From: Leucocoprinus leucothites
Taxonomy: Eukaryota; Basidiomycota; Agaricomycetes; Agaricales; Agaricaceae
DNA length: 64,000 nucleotides
NCBI GenBank assembly: GCA_013368445.1
Contig: JAACJO010000005.1
Coordinates: 1,984,001-2,048,000 of the forward strand
Reading direction: 5' to 3'
Made by a program: the position numbers and the translations under genes
Shown: piece by piece, positions 33,637-44,850 of the stretch
Layout of the letters: each line of letters opens with the position of its first letter
Position numbering within the stretch: the first letter of the stretch is position 1
Notes under the pieces: model-generated
The model's input: the letters and a program-made list of their open reading frames with translations, nothing else
The model's database searches: none
What the model was told of the DNA's origin: nothing

Positions 33637-34157
33637 ATCCCTTCTTGTCCTCTTACCACCACCATCTATTTGTTGGTGTGTCACAACTAGAGTACAATAC
33701 TACTGTGTCTACATGTAGCTACATGGGCAGATGTAAATCTAAGTCTAACAAGCCTCCCCGCCAAACAACCGAGTCCACTGAAGCCTCTGACAACAAGCTC
33801 AACATCACCAAGATATCTGAGGACGAACATCTCAACCCCTATGATGATCCCTGCAATGTTCATGGGTTCCTTGGTTCCTCCCAGGCTGATGTCTCATTGC
33901 CTAGTCCCTCCTCCCTGCCTGCTGCTGATGTTCCATTGCAGCTGGTAGCTCCCCTCATGGCTGACATCCTGTCACCATCCCCAAAGCCCTTCACTGTCAG
34001 TGGACAGATGTTCTACCCTGTGAAGAACCCCCCTCCCCCAGCACTGCTGTCTGCTGTTTCCTCCAGGTCAACTGAGGAGTCTGTTGAGACTTGGGCTCTT
34101 GCTAGGCTCTGTTTCTTCACCTGCTTTGCCGGGTCAGCCCCCCCAGGCCCCCTTCCT
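33637..34157 (+). mobile_element. g2 ORF1-only element, 5' part
   Basis: 5' end ATCCCTTCTTGTCCTCTTACC, then the conserved ACCACCACCATCT and GTTGGTGT hairpin. The ORF1 start (near 33,724) reads MGRCKSKSNKPPRQTTEST, SEDEHLNPYDDPCNVHG, SLPAADVPLQLVAPL, MFYPVKNPPPPALLSAV, RSTEESVETWALARL. The frame is open to where a LINE-1 poly(T) cuts it at 34,158. The N-terminus is basic (possible nuclear or RNA binding), followed by an acidic stretch. Confidence 0.7.
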
Positions 34158-34388
34158 TTTTATTTTTATTTTTTATTTTTTATTTTTAAATCAATGAATT
34201 TATATAGCGGTGCTCGATCACAGTCTGCTCTCAACTAAATAGTACAAACGGACAGTATACTACAGCAAGCTGGGGTACATGAAGCGGTCGAAGACCACTT
34301 AAGACAAAGACTATATACAATTAGTCTAGCAAAATAGATGAGACTTGAAAGAGACTATAGAACAAGGTGTTATACACAGAGATCGGAC
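34158..34388 (-). mobile_element. LINE-1 M1, 3' UTR and tail
   Basis: T/A-rich tail (34,158-34,187) followed by the LINE-1 3' UTR, ending ACACAGAGATCGGAC (34,374-34,388). This 15-mer is the target duplication of LINE-1 P1 and recurs at 43,645-43,659, where M1 continues. Confidence 0.75.
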
Positions 34389-34528
34389 ACAGCCTCCTTT
34401 CCCTCTTACCACCATCATCAAATTCTTTGACGGTGTCTACATACATATTGGCTACAAATACTATTGAAATGACTACACTATCGCATTAGGTGAACCTTAA
34501 AGGTACCCCACCGCTGCCTTTGGACCCC

Positions 34529-37191
34529 ATGAACATCACTGACACCGAAACACGTGTCTCAATCAACAAGCACAACTGATCCATATCGCCTGCACTCTCT
34601 ATCAAATCCACCAGGCACTCTGTACATGAAGATGCCAAGTCTGCCACCTTGTCCAGAAATGGTTCTGATGAAGAGGAAAGTGGTGTGAGTAACTTGGATT
34701 CATCTGACTGCTCAACCCCCTCCTCCCCTATCATCGCCCCCACTGTACTTTCACGTGCAGTATCACACTCATCTCTTAGAACTCCCCCTCCACTGTCATC
34801 GCATGCTAAGCAAGCTCATGCTTGTGAAGCTCGTTGATTGGATACTGCACCCAAAGCCATTTCAAGAACAGTGTCAATGAGCGCATATGATGGCTTCAAA
34901 TCACCTATTCCCTTCTGTCCTTTTGGTGAAGGGTTCATAGGTGAGTTAAACCCTCCTGATCCTCTCAACCTGAACTCTTGCGGGGATGCATGGAGTGACC
35001 AAGAGGATGGGATTCTCAGAAATGGGGAACCTACCACTTGGTTCTTTGGACCCCACCCACCTCAAGGCTGCCTCATGTGATCCATGGATCCACTGAGTCA
35101 GCAAATGCTGTGTCATCTGGCACTCTGGCTACTTTCTTTGCCAGATCCTCTGATACTAATGACGTCACACCTGACATCACACATGATGTCACTGGTGATG
35201 TCACTGCACAGCCACAGGACTCTAGACCTGCACAGCCACACCTCCCGGATCTCAAGGATCCATCAAACACAGCCACTGAAGAGACTGTTATTGTTGGTGA
35301 AGCTGCCTACAAAGCACTTGAGGTGCTTAAATATGTTACCAATTTCTTCAAGCATCGAGCCACTCTGGGATTATGACCCGGAGAGAAAGACCTGAGGGTT
35401 CCCCAAATGGGGGAGCCCATATATTGTTTACTTACAACTATGTTTGAATCAGGCTGGGACCATTTGCCCATTAATAGTGAAAATGGCCTCATGATCGTCG
35501 ACACATTGAAGCAATACTTCAGCCCTTCATCCGACATTCCCATGACAGACTCTTCCCCGCCTCCAAAAGGCAAGGGCAAGGGTAAGAAGGCATGTAAACC
35601 TTCTCGGTCTATCATTCAAAACCCCCTATTCCTACCTGGCATTGTCATTGGGCAAACTAACCCTACAGCTCGTATCAATGATGATAACATGAACATCAAC
35701 CAAGCCCCTCCTAATGAGGGCATCCTTCCTCCCCCCCAGAATGACGTTCCATCCGTGCCAGGCTCCCATAAGGCAAAGAATGATGTTTCGTCTTCTAAGC
35801 CTGCTGGTCCTATCCACATATCATGGGCCCCCCCTCCACCTTCCAACCACATGACTCCAAGGAACGGGAATGGAAACTTTGAGTGCTCAGTTGGGCACCC
35901 CTCTTCTGATGGCCAGGCTCAGCCATCAAAACCTAACCCTAAGGGCGCTTCTGACATGCCACCCCCTATTCCCCCTCCTGACCATAAGGCATCCACCAAA
36001 CCCCTTACAGAACATTTTAACAAGAAGAACGTGTTGTTCGCTGATGCCGCCCGATGGGGTGTCCAGCCTTCGACTTCCTCTTCATCCTCTCCTTCTATCA
36101 ATGGGGTCAAGATGCGGGAAATGATCCTTGCCTTCCCCGAACTCTCTTACAACAAAGTCCTTGCCATGTACAAGGTAGGTTTTGGCAGCGCCCAGTCTAA
36201 GGCACCTGAACATACATCCTCTAGCGCTCAATGCGCTAAGCCAAAAATGACAACACATGGTCCAACTCGTCGTCAAGTCCTCATTCCCTTTGAGGGAAAC
36301 ATCATCGCTGATCATATCAAAGATTTCAACAAAGTGACTGAATTCTGTAACCGTGGCCTCATTGCCGCCCAATCCAAACTTCACATGGAATCTGTACATG
36401 AATCATATAACGGCATATCCATCGCCACCTCAGGTGTTACCTCTACTGCCGACCTCAATACCATTAAGTCTTGGTTAAAGAAAGCCTGGCAACTTGGAGA
36501 CGCCATTCCTGTCGAGCCCCGTCTCCCACAATCTAAGTCATTTCTTAAAATTGTCGGTGTCCCTTATTGGGTATCCAATTCTTCCAACCCCCTCTCCCCT
36601 GCTTTCATTGAGCAGGCCCTCAGCCAATCACCCCTCTTCAAAAATGTCATCCTCGCCGCCTGCCCTCGTGTTATGAAGGCCTCCCCTAAGTCAGACACAG
36701 CCGTTGTATGGTTTGACATCTGGGATTCACAAAATGGTACTAAAGCCAAGACATTGGTTAACCATACTATAAATTTTGGCCAACATGTCAGCACCATTAG
36801 AGCTACCAATATGCACCCTGGCATTGCACAATGTAGAAACTGCTGGCAGTGGGGCCACCCCACCCATGTGTGTTGTGCTCTAGGTGCTTGCTGTCAAATT
36901 TGTGGTGGTCCTCATTGCGTTGAGAATCATCGTTCCATGGCCTGGTGCTGCAAGGCCAACCCCAAATCAAACCCCCCTCATGACGCCACTCCTGATGGCA
37001 TCCCATGTCCTCATCTTGAAAACTTTAAATGCCTCAACTGCAGAGGTGATCATCACGCTAACAACACTAAATGTCCTTTCTGGAGAAACAGGTTCGACCA
37101 GACCTGGCACTCTAACAAAGCCACCAAGTCACGCACTGCACATGCTGTCCATGCCAATTCCAATTGCTCCAGTGGCGGAGTTGCAATTTAA
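34529..37191 (+). pseudogene. LINE-1 P1 ORF1 (Gag-like)
   Basis: About 887 codons. Nucleic-acid-binding ORF1 that packages LINE RNA. The ATG (MNITDTETRVS) is at 34,529. TGA codons lie near 34,577 and 34,835, a one-base deletion near 35,050, and a TGA at 35,375 where the M3 copy has Trp. It is then open from 35,376 to 37,191. Order: acidic/Ser-rich start, a basic KGKGKGKKACKPS patch, Pro-rich linker, conserved central region (WDIWDSQNGTKAK is preceded by SFLKIVGVPYW), and three zinc knuckles (CRNCWQWGHPTHVC, CQICGGPHCVENH, CLNCRGDHHANNTKC). Two bases separate its TAA from the ORF2 ATG (TAAATATG), suggesting translational coupling. Confidence 0.8.
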
Positions 37192-37193
37192 AT

Positions 37194-38440
37194 ATGTCTG
37201 GTAAGTGCAATACTATTTTGTCTGTTCATATCTATTCGCAAAACATGGGATGTTCTTATGCCCTAACTGATACCATTCTTGAGTCCAAGAAGCTGGACTT
37301 CGATATTATTTTTCTACAGGAACCCCCATAGAATCACATCTGCAAAGCACCCTCTACGACTAACCCTGAAGGGGATGATGTCATAGGTGCCCCTATCCAC
37401 CCCAAATGGCTGTGTATGGTTCGCCCTACCAAACCCAACAATCCCTGCCCCTGTACTATGACTTACATTCACAGACGACTACTTCATATGAGACCTATCC
37501 TTAGACAGGAGTGAGTTAATCATCGCAACATCCAAGTCTTAGGACTATTTAACCAGGGTAATTATATTCATTTTCTCAACATATACTCTGACTCGTCATC
37601 TTCAGCGATAAATTTTCTTTCAACAAACTTCATCGACATTCCCAATATCGTGTATATGGGAGGCAACTTCAATTGTCGTTCTCCAGAATGGGATCCCTCA
37701 GCTACCCATAACCCCCAATCTGCGATAACTCTAACGGAGTTAGTGGATTGTTTCAATCTCACTAGGTCAATACCGACTGCATTCTCTCCAACTCATTTCT
37801 CTCCCATCGAAAATCATGACAATTCAGTTATCGACCTCATCTTTTGTGCTAACAATTCCACTCCCCATGTCATTGATGCAAATTCGAGACTACCTTCAGA
37901 TCACACACCATTGATCATTGACCTCCTGATCCGCCCAGATTATATTAATTATAAAAAGCATGTCTTGCCAAAAGATAGTGATGAAGAGGCCGCTTTTAAT
38001 TCTCAGGTCTCAGAGCATCTAGCAGCCCTTGATTGTTCGAATATTCACTCCACTGCATGTTTGGATGATATCTCTGATTCTTTGTCTCACATATTATCTG
38101 ACTCATGGAATATGAACTCTAGGGTCATATGGATTACTAACTGGTCGAAGGAATGGTGGAACTCCCACTGCTCTGAGACCTTAGAAGAACAAAAGATCAT
38201 AAAGACTGGTGATCATTCAGAGTGGCTACTTGAGCCGCCAAACGTTCTTTCTTCAATAGACATATTCATGAAATCATGTCGACCAACAAACGACCCTGGG
38301 ACCTCATGGAATGGGTCAAACAACGAAAACTCCCCGCTATCGAGGGCATTCAATTCCAAGGATGACCTTGTAATGACCTCCCAGACCTATGGAATGCACT
38401 TCATTCATCATATAACTCAGCTTCCGGAAGACTGGTGAGC
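37194..38440 (+). pseudogene. LINE-1 P1 ORF2: APE-type endonuclease
   Basis: The N-terminal domain of ORF2 nicks target DNA to prime reverse transcription. It starts MSGKCNTILSVHIYSQN. Seen: FLQEPP then TAG (Trp in relatives), EGDDVIGAPIHP, a TGA near 37,512, MGGNFNCRSPEWDP (the family has GGDFN; the catalytic Asp codon 37,665-37,667 reads AAC), DNSVIDLIFCAN and PSDHTPLIIDL. A frameshift near 38,185 takes the readable frame into an unrelated one until about 38,430. The domain is inactive by these changes. Confidence 0.8.
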
Positions 38441-40037
38441 CCTCAGATTTTGAATGAAATAAAAACCCTCCCTCCTCGTTCCTGGACTAACTTCTCCGCT
38501 CTTGAACTTTCTGAATCTCTCTCGTCTTGCACTAACTCCTTAGCCCCCGGACCTGACCACGTCTCCTGGAAACATCTTAAATCTATTGTTGCCCATGACA
38601 AATGCCTCAAAAACATTATATTCATTGCTAATGCGTGCATATGTCTTTCTTATTGGCTGAGTCACTTCAAAGACTTGGTTTCTATCATCATTCCCAAGCC
38701 AAACAAATTGGCCTATGACACCCCTAAAGTGTTTCATCCTATTGTCCTACTAAACACCTTAGGTAAACTTATTGAGAAGATGATTGCTCGTTGCATGCAA
38801 TTTGAGGCAGTATCCTCAGGTGCTCTTCACCCTAACCAGATGGGAGGAGTTATCCAATGCTCTACTGAGAATGCAGGTGTCTTCCTTACTCATATTATTC
38901 AGGCTGGATGGGCCAAAGGTATGATCACTAGTGTCTGTGCCTTTGATATCGCCCAATTTTTCCCTTCCCTTAGCCATGAGATTCTTACTAATATCCTACA
39001 ATGTCAGGGGTTCGCCCCAGAACTTGTGAATTTCTTTTCTCACTACCTTATAGGTCGATCCACTCAATTTATGTGGAACACTTTTTTGTCTGATGCTCAT
39101 GATGTGGATGTTGGTGTAGGGCAAGGTTCCGCTTTATCACCCATATTGTCAGTGCTTTACTTAGCGCCTCTCATGTTCATGTTTGACCAACATGCCTGTT
39201 TACAATCCATTTCTTCCTGTCTCTTATCTTTTGTTGATGATGGGCTTTGTAATCACAAGCAAAGAATTACACTGACACTATTTCTTCCCTTAAATCAGCA
39301 TATTCCATCATCAACTCCATATGCACCGACCTTGGGTTAGTCGTTGAACATGACAAATCTGAGGTCTTCCACTTCTCTCAACGTCACAACAACTCCAACC
39401 CCCCACTTGACCTTTCCAATGTTGGTGGCCCTCTCCTTCATCTGAAACACTTTTGGCGGTACCTCGGCTTCTATTTTGACTGACAACTCTCGTTTCAAGA
39501 GCATGTTCGATACTACTCTACCAAGGCACTATCCACCGTGAAAGCTATGGGTATGCTAGGTAACTCAACCCAAGGTTTCCTCCCTCTTCAAAAACGACTC
39601 CTATATAGGTCATGCATCGTCCCTGTGGCAACGTATGGCTATTGACTCTGGTATTATGAGGGTGCTCGCAATAAAGCACTTCTCAAGTCCTTATCTTCCA
39701 TGCAAAGGTGCGTGGCTCTCTGGATCACTGGCACCTTCCACACCTCCCCTTCTGGTGGCATTGAAAGCATTGCCGGTCTTATCCCAATTCACCTCCATCT
39801 CCGTAAATTAGCTATTCATTCATTGTACCAAGTTTCTACTCTACCCTCTAATCATGCATTACATTCTCTTTTGTCAGATCGTTTCTCTCTTGATTCCTTC
39901 CCTCATCCCCAATCTCTTCACCTTCTTACTCCAGCCAAAAAAGCTAAAGTCAAAGGCCCTATTCTTGATGTAGATAGATCTCTTTCTCATCTTTCTGATC
40001 CCTTTTCTCCCTTCACTCCTAAATCCAAGCCTGGGTC
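38441..40037 (+). pseudogene. LINE-1 P1 ORF2: reverse transcriptase
   Basis: RT core: APGPDHVSWKHLK, IPKPNKLAYDTPK, PIVLLNTLGKLIEKMI, GALHPNQMGGVIQ, CAFDIAQFFPSLSHE (motif A), VGVGQGSALSPILSVLY, LLSFVDDGLC (active-site FVDD). Right after FVDDGLC a 2-base loss shifts the frame (NHKQRIT instead of ISQAKNY). TGA codons follow in FYFD*QLSF and GY*LWYYEGA. The thumb and connection region continues (MQRCVALWITGTFHTSPSGG) to SKPGS, where a g1 element is inserted at 40,039. Copy P2 has the same three lesions. Confidence 0.85.
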
Positions 40038-40038
40038 T

Positions 40039-42334
40039 TTTTTTATTTTTTATTTTTATTTTTATTTTAAATCAATGATTTATTACGTGGTGCCTGGTTG
40101 CAGTCCGTGCTTGCCGACATAATACAGGGCCTAAGTACTGCTACCTAAACCAAATACTACAAAGATGAGAATAGATAAAGTCCTGTCCAAATATAGTACA
40201 CTACTTGACAGCAAAGAGACATGGCATAGTAACAAAGAAATGAAACTAAAGTCCAACTTGCAGACCTCTAACAGTAAGCTTACATGCATGTGTGGCCCTA
40301 GCGACATACTGACAGGATTGGAAGATGCATTAAAGCAGGTACATGACCTACTACTGGGGCCTCCTATTGTCCTCCTTGTGATGGCTAAGCCAATCACGGT
40401 CAAACTGGTGGCGCCAGAACAGGCACTTTCAATCATCAGCTGCATGGTTGCCCTTGCAGTTGATACATGAGATGTGGGGACAGGGCTCCCCGGCGGGTGT
40501 GGGCAGGATAGGGGGGTTTGCCTTTGGACTCCCCTTACAGCATGATGATGTGGAGTGATGGTTCTCACTATGGTGAGGACCACCACACTGGGAACACCTG
40601 AGTGCACAATTGCAGCAGGTGGGAGTAGAGTGACCAAAGCACCAGCAGCGCTGGCACTGAGGGACACTGGGGTGGGCATGGGCAGGCTTGATGACAGCCT
40701 GCATACCATTGAAGTTGAGGTACTTGTTGAGGAGCTTCTTGGCACCAGCTCCTGACTGAGAGTCCCATAGGTCGAACCAAATGGTTGCAGTGTTGGCCTT
40801 GGGGGAGTTGCACATAATACACATGGATGAAATGTCTGCGAAAGTGTCCTTGAACAGAGACAATCGCATGCAATCAGTAATCTGAACTGGCATAATACGG
40901 ACGCTGTTCACATGGAAGGGGACATCAAAGATCTTGAGGTAAGACCTCGACCTGGGGCGGCGCGTCTTCAGCTCGAACAGGGCAGTGAAGATGGAGGGGA
41001 TGGCAGACTCGACGACAGTGATGTCAGAATCTGAGGGTATGGTGGAGGTGTACAGCGCAATAGTGCTGTACACCTTGGTGATATTCTCAACATGCAAGGA
41101 AGACTTGGCACACAAGAGGGCATCATTGAGAAGGCACATGGCCTTGTGGTGGAGATAGGTGATCTCACTGGCATCCCCAGTGAAATCAAGGAACAGTTGG
41201 CAGTGGGTGGGCCCAGTGGTGGTCATGCACAGCTTCTTGGTAGAGCCGGCGGTGGCAGTGGCAGCCTGATGCATCGCGGCGACACGATCAGGGTCGAGGG
41301 AGGGGTTTGCCTGTGCCAACTTGATGAGCGACACAGGCGGCACCAAAACACCGGAATGGGCGGCTTCCGCAAATGAGCACTGGTGAGGTGCAGGAGCAGA
41401 AGTGGGGATGGGCGCCTTTGTGGGCACTCAAGGGGGGCCACTAGTGCACGCCTTAGGGGGTGCTTGCTTGGGCAGTACAGGGGAATGGGCCAGGGTGGGT
41501 CGCAATGTCTTGGGCATTTGCTTGGGTGCCTTGGGGGAGCCCATGTTGATGTCACATGGTTCTGCTTTGTTAGTGGATCCATGGGTCACCTCATGGATGA
41601 CGCATGTGTCTTTAGGGGAGGCTTCCAGCTCATTGAACCAGGTGAAGCCCTGCATGAAGGAGCAAAAGGTGGTCCAGGCATGGCTGGCCCACTGTTCGCC
41701 CATGGAAATGTGTGCACTCCCATGCCCGCTCATCTCAAATTCATAGACGGCACTGGCAAGATAGCTAGTGCACGCCTTGGCATAGTCCTCGTTGAGGAGG
41801 GAATCATCAGGAAGCTCTCGCATGAAGCGTGAGAACTTCTTGAGGCCATTGAAAGCCCGCTTGGCCACGGCATTGTCTCCAGGCATGGTCCTGGTGGAGG
41901 ACGACAGGGTGGATGGTGCAATCGGGGGAGGAGTGGGGATTGGGTAGTACATGGTACCACCAGTGACAAGAGGGGCCTTGGGACCAAAGGTCACCAGAGG
42001 CTGAGTAGTAGGTGCCAGCGATGGAACATCAGCGGGCACTGAGGGAAGGGGTGAGGGCAACTGAACATCAGCCCTCATGGAAGCGGCCAGAGCCTTGAAA
42101 TCCACCATCGTGTGGACCAGCTGGGTGGAGGTGGAGGGCCTGGGGGCCTCTTCGATCATGTCAAGCTCATCATCGCTGGACACGATGTCAGAGTCGAGGT
42201 CCATGTTCACAATTTCATGAGCGATAGCTTTAGATTTACGTCTGCCCATGTTAGATAGGTAGGAACGGTGTACACTAGACGTCTAACTTCACACCAACGA
42301 ATAGATGGTGGTGGTAAGAGGTCAAGGAGGGATG
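40039..42334 (-). mobile_element. g1 ORF1-only retroelement, complete (G1b)
   Basis: 2296 bp with a 15-bp target duplication TCCAAGCCTGGGTCT (40,024-40,038 and 42,335-42,349). Minus strand: 5' end CATCCCTCCTTGACC, TCTTACCACCACCATCT hairpin, ORF1, 3' UTR, shared terminal block (CATTGATTT) and a T/A-rich tail at 40,039-40,072. Apart from ORF1 nothing is encoded. Endonuclease and RT are absent, so movement must depend on LINE proteins. Confidence 0.85.
40351..42249 (-). CDS. Gag-like ORF1 of G1b
   Basis: 632 codons with one frameshift near 41,425 and one TGA (40,429) where the copy at 49,813 has Arg. It starts MGRRKSKAIAHEIVNMDLDS: basic, then acidic (SDDELDMIEEA). Order: Pro-rich linker (PTPPPIAPSTLSSS), a helical block (AFNGLKKFSRFMRELPDD), a second Pro-rich linker, LIKLAQANPSLDPDRVAAM, a folded part (THCQLFLDFTGDASEI, RSRSYLKIFDVPFHV, IWFDLWDSQSGAGAKKLL), and three zinc knuckles (CQRCWCFGHSTPTCC, CSQCGGPHHSENH, CINCKGNHAADD). 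It should bind RNA and form particles. It resembles LINE ORF1 in layout. Confidence 0.8.
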
Positions 42335-42349
42335 TCCAAGCCTGGGTCT

Positions 42350-43444
42350 CGTCTCATGGATATCTTTTCCGATTCTATTCATTTTCATCCCTGTAATCAC
42401 TCAGACAAGCACGAGATGTATAAACATGTATTATCTCTCAATTCTGTCTTCTCTTCCTCATCTTCTGATCATAACTGTATATCAGTTGTTACTGACACTT
42501 CTGTTCCCCTTGTAGGTTCCCTTCAGGTGGTTTCAGTGGCACACTTATATCGTGGTGGATGACAAGTGTCCCATGCAAAACAGGCAAGCAGCCAGGCGTC
42601 TTCCACAGACGCTGAACTCTATTCCATCCGTATTGGTATCACCAAAGCCATCTCCCTCCAGTGCGACCACATTATCCTCATCACCGACTGTCTTCCAGCA
42701 GCCAAGCTGGCAGTCGATCCTTCCATCCACTCAAGCCAGTCACAATCCATCCAAGTTTGTCGACTTCTATCCGACTGGCTAACTGCCAAACTATCCCGCT
42801 CTATCAACTTCTGGGATGTTCCATCCAAGTAGCATTGGAAGCCCCACCTTAAAGTCCACAATGACATCACTACCACATGCATCCACGCCCCTTCTCATAT
42901 GGGTGCCACCCTTGACTTCTTGCGACGCAAAGCCACCAACAACTGCCAGAAATCCTAGGAGTCCACATTCTGGAAGAAGTACCGCGGCAACGGTTTTCTT
43001 CTCTCAAAAAAGAACTGCAAGTTCCTCATCCCCACCTACATCAAAGGGGGCACCTGGCTTCCTCTAGCTGATGAGTCACCATCACTATGTGCATGCATGA
43101 CTCATGCTATACTTAACCACACTCCAATTGGAGCTTATCATGAGAGGTTCTTCCCCCTCAAGCCCAAATCCTGTTGCTGTGGCCATCACCTGGAAACACA
43201 TCATCACATTCTGTGCTATTGCCCTTTCTACCCCATCCGCACTCAATGGGTGCAATGTGCCTTTCCTCAATATGAGTTCCTCATTGAGTTCTTGAAAAAG
43301 AACCCAGCTGCCTTTGCCTTCTCCAATCATGACACACGTCCACCACCGCCTCAAGCTCCTGTGCCCACTGAACCAAATGAAGGTGAACTATATTCTTTCA
43401 TCTCATCTCTTCTATTTTCCTTTGAGTCCGACCTCTGTGTATAA
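42350..43444 (+). pseudogene. LINE-1 P1 ORF2: RNase H and zinc-binding tail
   Basis: Continues ORF2 after the g1 insert. It starts RLMDIFSDSIHFHP. RNase H signatures are VVTDTSVPLVG (Asp), STDAELYSIRIG (Glu) and LITDCLPAAKLAVD (Asp), all kept. Three stops and small shifts occur (after HLYRGG, in PSK*HWKP, in CQKS*EST). The C-terminus has a Cys/His cluster (CCCGHHLETHHHILCYCP) and ends SFESDLCV at 43,444. The 3' UTR and poly(A) follow. Confidence 0.8.
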
Positions 43445-43659
43445 CACCTTGTTCTATAATCTCTCTCAAGTCTTTCCTATTTTACTGGACTAATTGTATA
43501 TAGTCTTTGTCTTAAGCGGTCAAAGACCGCTTCGTGTACCCTGGCTTGCCATAGCGTACCGCCTGTTTGTAATATTTAGTTGAAAAGCAGACTGCAATCG
43601 AGCATCACTATATAAATTCATTGATTTAAAAAAAAAAAAAAAAAACACAGAGATCGGAC

Positions 43660-43838
43660 TCAAAGGAAAAAAGGAGAGAGGAGATGGAAGAATATAGTTC
43701 ACCTCCATTAGGTTTGGTGGGCACAGGAGCTTGAGGTGGCAGTGGACACATGTCATGATTGGTGAAGGCAAAAGCAGCCGGGTTCTTTTTCAAGAACTTG
43801 ACTAGGAACTTGTATTGAGGGAATGTGCATTGTAGAAA
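43660..43838 (-). mobile_element. LINE-1 M1, C-terminal coding piece
   Basis: Minus-strand coding FLQCTFPQYKFLVKFLKK, NPAAFAFTNHD, then the Pro-rich end of ORF2, joining 34,158-34,388 across P1. At 43,839 it meets the 5'-truncated end of P2. Confidence 0.65.
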
Positions 43839-43849
43839 ACTCCCTGCTA

Positions 43850-44850
43850 TCGAGGGCATTCGATCTCAAGGACGACCTTGCAATGACCTCCCAGACCTAT
43901 GGAATACACTTCATTTGTCATACAACTCTGCTTCCAGAAGACTGGTAAGCTCACAGATTTTAAATGAAATAAAATCCCTCCCTCCCCATTCCTGGGCAAA
44001 CTTCTCCACCCTTGAACTCACTGAATCTCTCGCTTCTTGTACTAACTCCTCAGCACCCAGACCTGACCACATCTCCTGGAAACATCTTAAATCTATTGTT
44101 GCCCATGACAAATGCCTCAAAAACATTATATTCATTGCTAATGCATGCGTATGTCTTTCTTATTGGCTGAGTCACTTCAAAGACTCGGTCTCTATCATCA
44201 TCCCCAAGCCAAACAAACCGGCCTATGATACTCCTAAAGTGTTTCATCCCATTGTCCTACTAAACACTTTAGATAAACTTATTGAGAAGATGATTGCTCG
44301 TCGCATGCAATTTGAGGCAGTATCCTCAGGTGCTCTTCACCCTAACCAGATGGGAGGAGTTATCCAACATTCTACTGAGGACATGGGTGTCTTTCTTACT
44401 CATATTATTCAGGCCAGATGGGCCAAAGGTATGATCACCAGTGTCTGTGCTTTTGACATTGCCCAATTTTTCCCGTCCCTTAACCACGATATTCTTACTA
44501 ACATCTTACGATGCCAGGGGTTCATCCCTGAACTTGTGAATTTCTTTTCTCACCACCTCATAGGTCGATCCACCAAATTTTTGTGGAACACTTTCTTGTC
44601 TGATGCCTATGATGCGGATGTTGGCATAGGGCAAGGTTCCGCTTTATCACCCATATTGTCAGTGCTTTACTTAGCGCCTCTCATGTTCATGTTTGACCAA
44701 CATGCCCATTTACAATCCATTCCTTCCTGTCTCTTATCTTTTGTTGATGATGGGCTTTGTAATCACAAGCAAAGAATTACACTGATACTATTTCTTCCCT
44801 TAAATCAGCATATTCCATCATCAACTCCATATGCACCGACCTTGGGTTAG
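43850..44850 (+). pseudogene. P2 reverse transcriptase domain
   Basis: Same motif order as P1: SAPRPDHISWKHLK, IPKPNKPAYDTPK, MIARRMQFEAVSSG, CAFDIAQFFPSLNHD, VGIGQGSALSPILSV, LLSFVDDGLC, then the shifted NHKQRIT end. The catalytic residues themselves are intact; the frameshift truncates the protein before thumb and RNase H. Confidence 0.8.

Larger units (their letters stand above)
34389..43644 (+). mobile_element. LINE-1 P1, nearly full length, carrying a g1 insert
   Basis: Tad1-like non-LTR retrotransposon, about 6.95 kb without the 2.3-kb g1 insert. 5' UTR 34,389-34,528, ORF1 34,529-37,191, ORF2 37,194-43,444, 3' UTR to 43,620, poly(A) to 43,644. It is flanked by a 15-bp target duplication (34,374-34,388 and 43,645-43,659). 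CG dinucleotides are still common, so it is younger than element B, but it has several nonsense codons and frameshifts. Confidence 0.85.
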
